Below, piece by piece: positions 1-64,000 of a DNA stretch of 64,000 nucleotides. The notes under the pieces are model-generated. The model was given only the letters and a program-made list of their open reading frames with translations. It had not been told where the DNA came from and did no database searches. The DNA comes from Amorphochlora amoebiformis (taxonomy: Eukaryota; Cercozoa; Chlorarachniophyceae): NCBI GenBank assembly GCA_054601695.1, contig BAAHQB010000124.1, positions 492,963 through 556,962 on the forward strand, written 5' to 3'. The first letter of the stretch is position 1; every line of letters starts with the position of its first letter. Made by a program: the position numbers and the translations under genes.

Positions 1-45
<45 letters not shown>

Positions 46-70
46 TTGGAAATTATATACATGTATCTAC
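1..70 (-). other. Intron of the mitochondrial carrier gene, cut by the window edge
   Basis: Mostly (TA)n. The donor is GTAGAT directly after the exon at 126-71, so the carrier gene continues beyond the left edge on the minus strand. No coding signal is seen here. Confidence 0.8.
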
Positions 71-3394
<3,324 letters not shown>

Positions 3395-3423
3395 CGATTG
3401 GTCCGTGGATTTGCCTCGGTAGG

Positions 3424-3448
3424 GTTCGGCTCTTCTGTTGAGCCGAAC
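3424..3448. promoter_or_regulatory. Perfect stem-loop between the carrier start and tRNA-His
   Basis: GTTCGGCTC pairs with GAGCCGAAC around a 7-nt loop TTCTGTT: a 9-bp GC-rich stem in the 131-bp spacer between the carrier ATG and the first tRNA. It could form in the carrier 5' UTR or in DNA. The role is unknown. Confidence 0.6.
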
Positions 3449-3525
3449 ACACGTAGCCGAAAAGATGCTTCAAATATATGTAAAAATGCAGGTAAGGTAT
3501 TTTCTCAACTTTAGGATGAAAACTT

Positions 3526-3596
3526 GTCGGATTAGTTTAGTGGCAGAATCTCACGTTGTGGCCGTGAAGGCCGGGGCTCGATTCCCCGATCCGACA
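3526..3596 (+). tRNA. tRNA-His (GTG)
   Basis: A 71-nt cloverleaf: acceptor GTCGGAT/ATCCGAC (7 bp), D arm, anticodon stem TCACG/CGTGA with loop TTGTGGC (anticodon GTG at 3558-3560), T stem CGGGG/CCCCG with loop CTCGATT, discriminator A. There is no intron. G at -1 is not encoded (T is), as in eukaryotes where Thg1 adds it. The T loop has C at position 54 instead of the usual T. Confidence 0.93.
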
Positions 3597-3602
3597 TTGC
3601 TA

Positions 3603-3611
3603 TTTTTTTTT
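3603..3611 (+). terminator. Pol III T-run after the first tRNA-His
   Basis: Nine T residues begin 7 nt after the tRNA end, the expected RNA polymerase III termination signal. Confidence 0.8.
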
Positions 3612-3894
3612 GCTTGTTTCAGAGGACTGTTGCACCTCAAAATGCAGGACAGGTATCAGACTTTCATCCGACAAATTTTTCAACCCCACGACACTCTCAC
3701 AATCATATAAGCGAAATTATGGAAAAAGCGAGAGGTCTCGCTGACGTCTTTTTTTCCGGCAAGAAGACCTCTCAAACGAACTATCAAATGTCAGAATCCT
3801 AACGGTGTCCGAAACCTAACGTCGTCCTCCCAACCACTGGTTTCTACAGGCTAAATTAGAAAAATAGTGTCCTCTGGTTTGTACAGGCTAAATT

Positions 3895-3904
3895 AAAAAA
3901 AAAA
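3895..3904 (-). terminator. Pol III T-run after the second tRNA-His
   Basis: Ten A on the plus strand, that is ten T on the minus strand, directly 3' of the minus-strand tRNA. Confidence 0.8.
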
Positions 3905-3905
3905 G

Positions 3906-3976
3906 TGTCGGATCGGGGAATCGAGCCCCGGCCTTCACGGCCACAACGTGAGATTCTACCACTAAACTAATCCGAC
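3906..3976 (-). tRNA. tRNA-His (GTG), second copy
   Basis: Inverted copy of the tRNA at 3526-3596, identical except for one D-loop base (T in place of C). The anticodon GTG lies at 3944-3942. The two genes converge on each other with separate T-run terminators, so this is an inverted tRNA gene duplication. Confidence 0.93.
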
Positions 3977-4327
3977 AAATTGAATTATACCAAAATTTGC
4001 AGCGGTGAGATACTTAATTTGCCCGATGGGTTCCGTCATGGTGACCAATGAAATCATACGATTCTGGGTTCGCGACCGGTGAGAGGATGTTTGCTGATTG
4101 GGAACATATGTAAAAGTGTGCACGACGGGCGAGAACACGTAGACCATAAGGTTCCTGATTTTACAGCAGCGTATTATTTTCGCACACTGTCCAATCTATC
4201 GCAAAGAGCGATCACGTACAGCTTGGTGCATGTTTTTGGGTATTAAGTTTAAAAACTTTTTCTTAGAATTTTTCATACTTGTTTGTAAAAACTGAGACTG
4301 TTATACAACTATAGGTAACGTTTGTAT

Positions 4328-4408
<81 letters not shown>

Positions 4409-4578
4409 CATACATATGTGTGTATATATATATAGTGCTCCGAGCATATAATTCATTGATAATGTATGATACGCATAGATATACATAATTGTAATATACT
4501 AGATCGATATATCATGACTATGGTACGGAATATGTAATATTAGTATATATACATATATATATCATAGTTAATATACAC

Positions 4579-4619
<41 letters not shown>

Positions 4620-5053
4620 CTAGATATATATGTATATATATATTATCTAGTATATATAATGTTATATGTATATCATAGTATGTATGTACCATATATATAC
4701 TAATATTAGTATATATATGGTACATACATACTATGATATACATATAACATTATATATACTAGATATAGTACTAGTGTATGTATATAATTATATATATATA
4801 TATATTATATATATATATATATATATAATGTATACATATATACATATATATATTTATGTATATTACATAGCCTACGGTTTATCGATGTAGTACGCAGTAG
4901 ATAGTCTAGATACTGTATGAAAATTATCATAATTTTCATATATATAACATATTAAAAATCGTTATACATGTATGATAATGTAAATTCAATATCAAACATT
5001 AGAACTGATTCAACTGAGTACAGCTAACACAACTAGACAACTTCAGCGCAAAA
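3977..5053. other. Intergenic region between tRNA-His and the reductase 3' end
   Basis: The first ~330 bp are unique sequence with no supported gene. Then come (CA)n and (TA)n tracts, a long perfect palindrome (listed separately), and about 190 bp of unique sequence up to the stop codon of the reductase. Confidence 0.6.
4644..4765. repeat. 122-bp perfect palindrome without spacer
   Basis: Two 61-bp arms are exact reverse complements about the centre 4704/4705. The arms are not simple (TA)n; they contain GTACATACATACTATGATAT and its complement. Such a sequence can extrude as a cruciform. Confidence 0.9.
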
Positions 5054-19348
<14,295 letters not shown>

Positions 19349-19639
19349 GGCGGATGGTCGATCTTTCCTCTCCCCTCCTCTTCTCTACCCCCTCCACTCC
19401 GCTCCCTCCTCTAGTCTTCCTTCTCCATCTACCTCTCAGACCTTGGAACTCACACTTTCTTGGGTTCTCCATGTACGTTTTCCTCTAGAAAACCCTTCTC
19501 CCTTTCTGCGGCTCGCAATCATTCGAGCTTATTTGGCTTCCCTTTCCCTCATTTCGACGAAATCCCTTCTCTCTCTCTATCTATTCATCAATACATCTAT
19601 CTATCTATAGTACTGAATCAGGACCGGATTTAGCTAAGA
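19349..19639. promoter_or_regulatory. Shared 5' spacer between reductase and zinc-finger genes
   Basis: 291 bp between two divergent start codons. Pyrimidine-rich on the plus strand (CT runs, CTAT repeats near 19577-19608), with no (TA)n expansion. Likely holds both promoters; no TATA box or other element is claimed. Confidence 0.6.
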
Positions 19640-26916
<7,277 letters not shown>

Positions 26917-27273
26917 TCTTGATAATGCAATTATAACTTATATGTAGTTCGTTATCATGTGGACGTCTACAGATCTACTAGTAAAAAGTAACTTGGACTA
27001 GTTGGAAGCGAAGAGTAAGTCTAGTATCATTAGTCCAGTTCTAGAGTTACTAGAGTAAGTACGTGGCCAATGAAAAGATTTATGTTTCGGTTTTACTACT
27101 AGTGGCTAGGAAGTCTAGGAAGTCTAGGAAGCTTGAAACGTACAGACTCACGCACGCGGTTAACTGGCCTCGCTACTTACTGCTAGTGTAACTGGTGTAA
27201 GCGCAACTCAGACTTATATCTAGTATATACTGCGATCAAGATTTCTTGGAGTTTCCAGCAACCAGAAAAATTT
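26917..27273. other. Convergent 3' spacer, zinc-finger gene versus MFS gene
   Basis: 357 bp between two facing stop codons, without (TA)n. Rich in ACTAGT/CTAG words, with a small tandem AGTCTAGGA repeat at about 27112-27135. No gene seen; it presumably carries both 3' UTRs. Confidence 0.6.
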
Positions 27274-40294
<13,021 letters not shown>

Positions 40295-40797
40295 CTTCTA
40301 AGGGCCAAATTGAAGCAAGACACTGAAATATATGAATTTTGATGGTAGATACCGTTTTTATCCGGAGATGGGGGATGGGACGGGGGTGGCGGGCTGCTCC
40401 CTTCCATGTTCACACACTGGTTGGTTTGGTTTTTGACTCGGGATTCTTCCTGAAATTTACAGACACGTGGCTTGATGTGATAATGAATGGAGTGATATTT
40501 GGATATGTATCATAAGTATGAAAATACCGGATATTTGATATCTTAATCTTCTCGGTGGAACACGTGTCGGGGGTTGGGAGGCGTCGGATTGAGGGTAGAT
40601 CTCAATTTCTACGGTAATATGAAAAAGACTTATTATCTAAGAGCTTTGGCCGTAGTTCTATGGGTTAGTTTATCAATTAATATGTTTCGATGTGTTTTTT
40701 CCGGTCAAAATGAGCTAAAATAAGAAGTCAACGGATGTATGTATCCAGACCTCGGAATCTAGGTTCTTTCTCTCAATTCTATCAAACTTTCCGTGAA

Positions 40798-41000
40798 ACT
40801 CTCTCTCTCACTCTCTCTCTTGGGAGACTCTCTCTTGGAACCTTTCTCTCTCGGAACCTCTCTCTCTCTCGGAACCTTCTCTCGGAACCTTTCTCTCTCG
40901 GAACCTCTCTCGGAACCTCATCTCTCGGAACCCCTCTCTCTCGGAACCCCTCTCTCTCGGAACCTCTATCTCTCGGAACCTCTCTCTCTCTGGAGAAATT
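40798..41000. repeat. Imperfect CTCTCTCGGAACC tandem repeat
   Basis: About ten units of 14-26 bp combining CT dinucleotides with CGGAACC. They are open in several frames and give spurious Ser/Leu-rich ORFs; no start, splice or domain signal supports coding. Confidence 0.85.
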
Positions 41001-41220
41001 TCCCTTTAAATCTCTTGAAATTTCTCGTAAACTCTCGAACCCTCGTATCTCTCTCCTTCCCACTCTCTTTTCCTCAGCATCTCGGCTTCTCTCTCTTTCT
41101 CTCTGCATTTCCCTCTTTCCTTCACTCTCTCTCTCTCTCCCCTACGTATCATATATTGTCCCTCTCTCTCTCTCTATGTCTCTTTGGAGATGAGCGATGA
41201 TATGAACCTACGTCCAGCGA

Positions 41221-41304
<84 letters not shown>

Positions 41305-41305
<1 letters not shown>

Positions 41306-41582
41306 GCGCGCGCGCGCGCGCGCGCGCGCGCGCGCGCGCGCACGCACGCACGCACACGCGCGCGCGCGCGCGCGCGCGCGCGCGCGCGCGCGCGCGCGCG
41401 CGCGCGCGCGCGCGCGCGCGCGCGCGCGCGCGCGCGCGCGCGCGCGCGCGCGCGCGCGCGCGCGCGCGCGCGCGCGCGCGCGCGCGCGCGCGCGCGCGCG
41501 CGCGCGCGCGCGCGCGCGCGCGCGCGCGCGCGCGCGCGCGCGCGCGCGCGCGCGCGCGCGCGCGCGCGCGCGCGCGCGCGCA
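41305..41582. repeat. (CG)n dinucleotide tract, about 278 bp
   Basis: Alternating CG throughout, with one short CGCACG-type interruption at about 41341-41356, flanked directly by (TA)n on both sides. Alternating CG of this length strongly favours Z-DNA. The long Ala-Arg open frames on both strands are artefacts of the repeat. Confidence 0.97.
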
Positions 41583-41606
41583 CTATATATACATACATAT
41601 ATACAG

Positions 41607-41638
<32 letters not shown>

Positions 41639-41704
41639 ATATATATATGTATATATATATATATATATATAATCTATATATGTTGTATACACATTGTATG
41701 TATC

Positions 41705-41753
<49 letters not shown>

Positions 41754-41780
41754 ATTATTATTATTAATATTATTTTTATT

Positions 41781-41866
<86 letters not shown>

Positions 41867-41917
41867 ATATATATATTATATATATATATATATATAAATA
41901 TATCAAGGTGACCCCAA

Positions 41918-46880
<4,963 letters not shown>

Positions 46881-47402
46881 CTGTAGCTCTTCGGCTTAAT
46901 CGATGTTCGATTAATTTCTGGCTATTGTATCTAGATCTATGTGCATAGTAATAAATAAATACATCAAGTTCGTGAAAATATGTGTGTATCTGGACTAGTA
47001 GGACCATCTACACATGATCATCAGCACATCAATCCGCAAGGTGTATATAATTATCACAACATATGAATCAAAGACAAAAATTACTACCAGTATTATGATA
47101 CGTTACCACACTGTATCCAGTGGTATCGAAAGCGGGACATCAAATACATACTAGACATAATTACATGATACGTGTTTTAAAGTTTCCTAGGTTTCAGATT
47201 TAAAAGGTAAGTGATTTACGGCGGTTCAGTTAAAAATTCTAATCATGATAATTTTTTAGGAAGTGTGTCTAGTGTGTGTGGAACGGTTAAGCGGTATACT
47301 AGATCTAGAGTTAGACGTAGACTCGAGTGGAACGACAGTTATTTCATCATGAACCTGAATTATTAGAAGTTCTGAATATCAATCGCTCCTGGATCCGGAC
47401 GA
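46881..47402. other. Convergent 3' spacer, small membrane protein versus amino acid transporter
   Basis: 522 bp free of microsatellites between facing stop codons. Rich in CTAGATC and ACTAGT words. No gene seen. Confidence 0.6.
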
Positions 47403-58134
<10,732 letters not shown>

Positions 58135-58321
58135 CGGCGAGTGTGTCGTCGGGTGGTCGAATTTCGACCACTTCTCGACGTCGCAACTTTCCGTCTCTCA
58201 AGAGTCTCCAAACCCTAATCAGGGGACACGTGCACGAATCCCGGGAATATTTCAGGGTTCCCCGTGATTTGTCCGGAGGATAAGGGATAACTTTGTCAAA
58301 AAGACGCTCATCCGAGTCTTC
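58135..58321. promoter_or_regulatory. 187-bp divergent spacer between the transporter and BTB genes
   Basis: The compact, TA-free spacer between the two start codons is relatively GC-rich, with several CG dinucleotides. It likely serves as a bidirectional promoter. Open frames exist here on both strands but lack domain or splice support. Confidence 0.55.
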
Positions 58322-63731
<5,410 letters not shown>

Positions 63732-63863
63732 GTATGCAAATAAATACATGTACTCATGAAAAAAACACTCACGCATATATATATATATATTATATATATA
63801 TATATATATATACATATATACATACATATATAATATATATATATATATGTATATATATACATA

Positions 63864-63894
<31 letters not shown>

Positions 63895-64000
63895 GTATGT
63901 ATATGTATATATATATATATATATATAAATATAAAACAAATATATTTATATATTATATAATATGTATGTAATATATATATCCATTATTTCATAGAATTTA
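63732..64000 (+). other. Intron of the BTB gene at the right edge
   Basis: Opens with GTATGC after exon 63676-63731 and is mostly (TA)n. No further exon is seen before the window ends. Confidence 0.75.

Larger units (their letters stand above)
3597..3905. other. Spacer between the two tRNA-His genes
   Basis: 309 bp with no gene seen. It contains an imperfect direct repeat of CTGGTTT.TACAGGCTAAATTA at about 3837 and 3874, just downstream of the minus-strand tRNA. Confidence 0.6.
40295..41917. promoter_or_regulatory. Divergent 5' spacer between the MFS and small membrane protein genes
   Basis: 1.6 kb with no supported gene. In order: about 500 bp unique sequence; a CT-rich tandem repeat (40798-41000); more CT-rich sequence; (TA)n; the (CG)n tract; (TA)n; an ATT repeat (41704-41781); (TA)n up to the start of the plus-strand gene. 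Likely carries both promoters. Confidence 0.5.

Noticed and set aside
3438-3802. Plus-strand frames overlapping the first tRNA-His
   Set aside because: They overlap the tRNA and show no splice or domain support.
40735-41200. Ser/Leu/Arg-rich frames over the CTCTCTCGGAACC repeat
   Set aside because: Open in several frames and both strands because of the tandem repeat; no splice or domain support.
41149-41692. Ala-Arg repeat open frames on both strands
   Set aside because: They are produced by the (CG)n tract, with (TA)n translation at the ends; not genes.

Overview
This window is nuclear DNA from an intron-rich eukaryote, most likely a protist; I cannot name the lineage. The evidence is two eukaryote-style tRNA-His genes, about 100 spliceosomal introns, telomere-like TTAGGG/CCCTAA blocks, and families such as a mitochondrial carrier, an AAAP amino acid transporter, a C3HC zinc-finger protein and a BTB-BACK protein. 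All three standard stop codons are used. Most of the sequence is (TA)n microsatellite, so most long open frames are repeat translations of the Ile-Tyr type. The real coding sequence is about 7.1 kb, cut into 107 small exons (6 to 195 nt, typically 40-90).

I rebuilt seven protein genes by hand by chaining exons through GT-AG sites with matching reading phase. The five complete models have total lengths divisible by three: 1533, 924, 1689, 519 and 1239 nt. Layout: a mitochondrial carrier on the minus strand, cut by the left edge (71-3394); two convergent tRNA-His genes (3526-3976); an aldo/keto reductase on the minus strand (5054-19348, 22 exons, 510 aa); a NIPA/ZC3HC1-like double C3HC zinc-finger protein on the plus strand (19640-26916, 13 exons, 307 aa); an MFS transporter on the minus strand (27274-40294, 24 exons, 562 aa); a small single-pass membrane protein on the plus strand (41918-46880, 8 exons, 172 aa); an AAAP amino acid transporter on the minus strand (47403-58134, 21 exons, 412 aa); and a BTB-BACK protein on the plus strand, running off the right edge (from 58322, 12 exons seen).

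The genes form divergent pairs with short shared 5' spacers (291 bp, 1.6 kb, 187 bp) and convergent pairs with repeat-poor 3' spacers (357 and 522 bp). The genes do not form one pathway: three are transporters and one an oxidoreductase, and the other three are a nuclear zinc-finger protein, a BTB adaptor and an unknown membrane protein.

The most unusual signals are: introns built from (TA)n; repeated small duplications of exon edges together with their splice site into the neighbouring intron, including a near-identical copy of a whole 29-nt exon that could be a mutually exclusive exon; telomere-like arrays inside introns of six genes; a 278-bp (CG)n tract between a divergent gene pair; and a 122-bp perfect palindrome.
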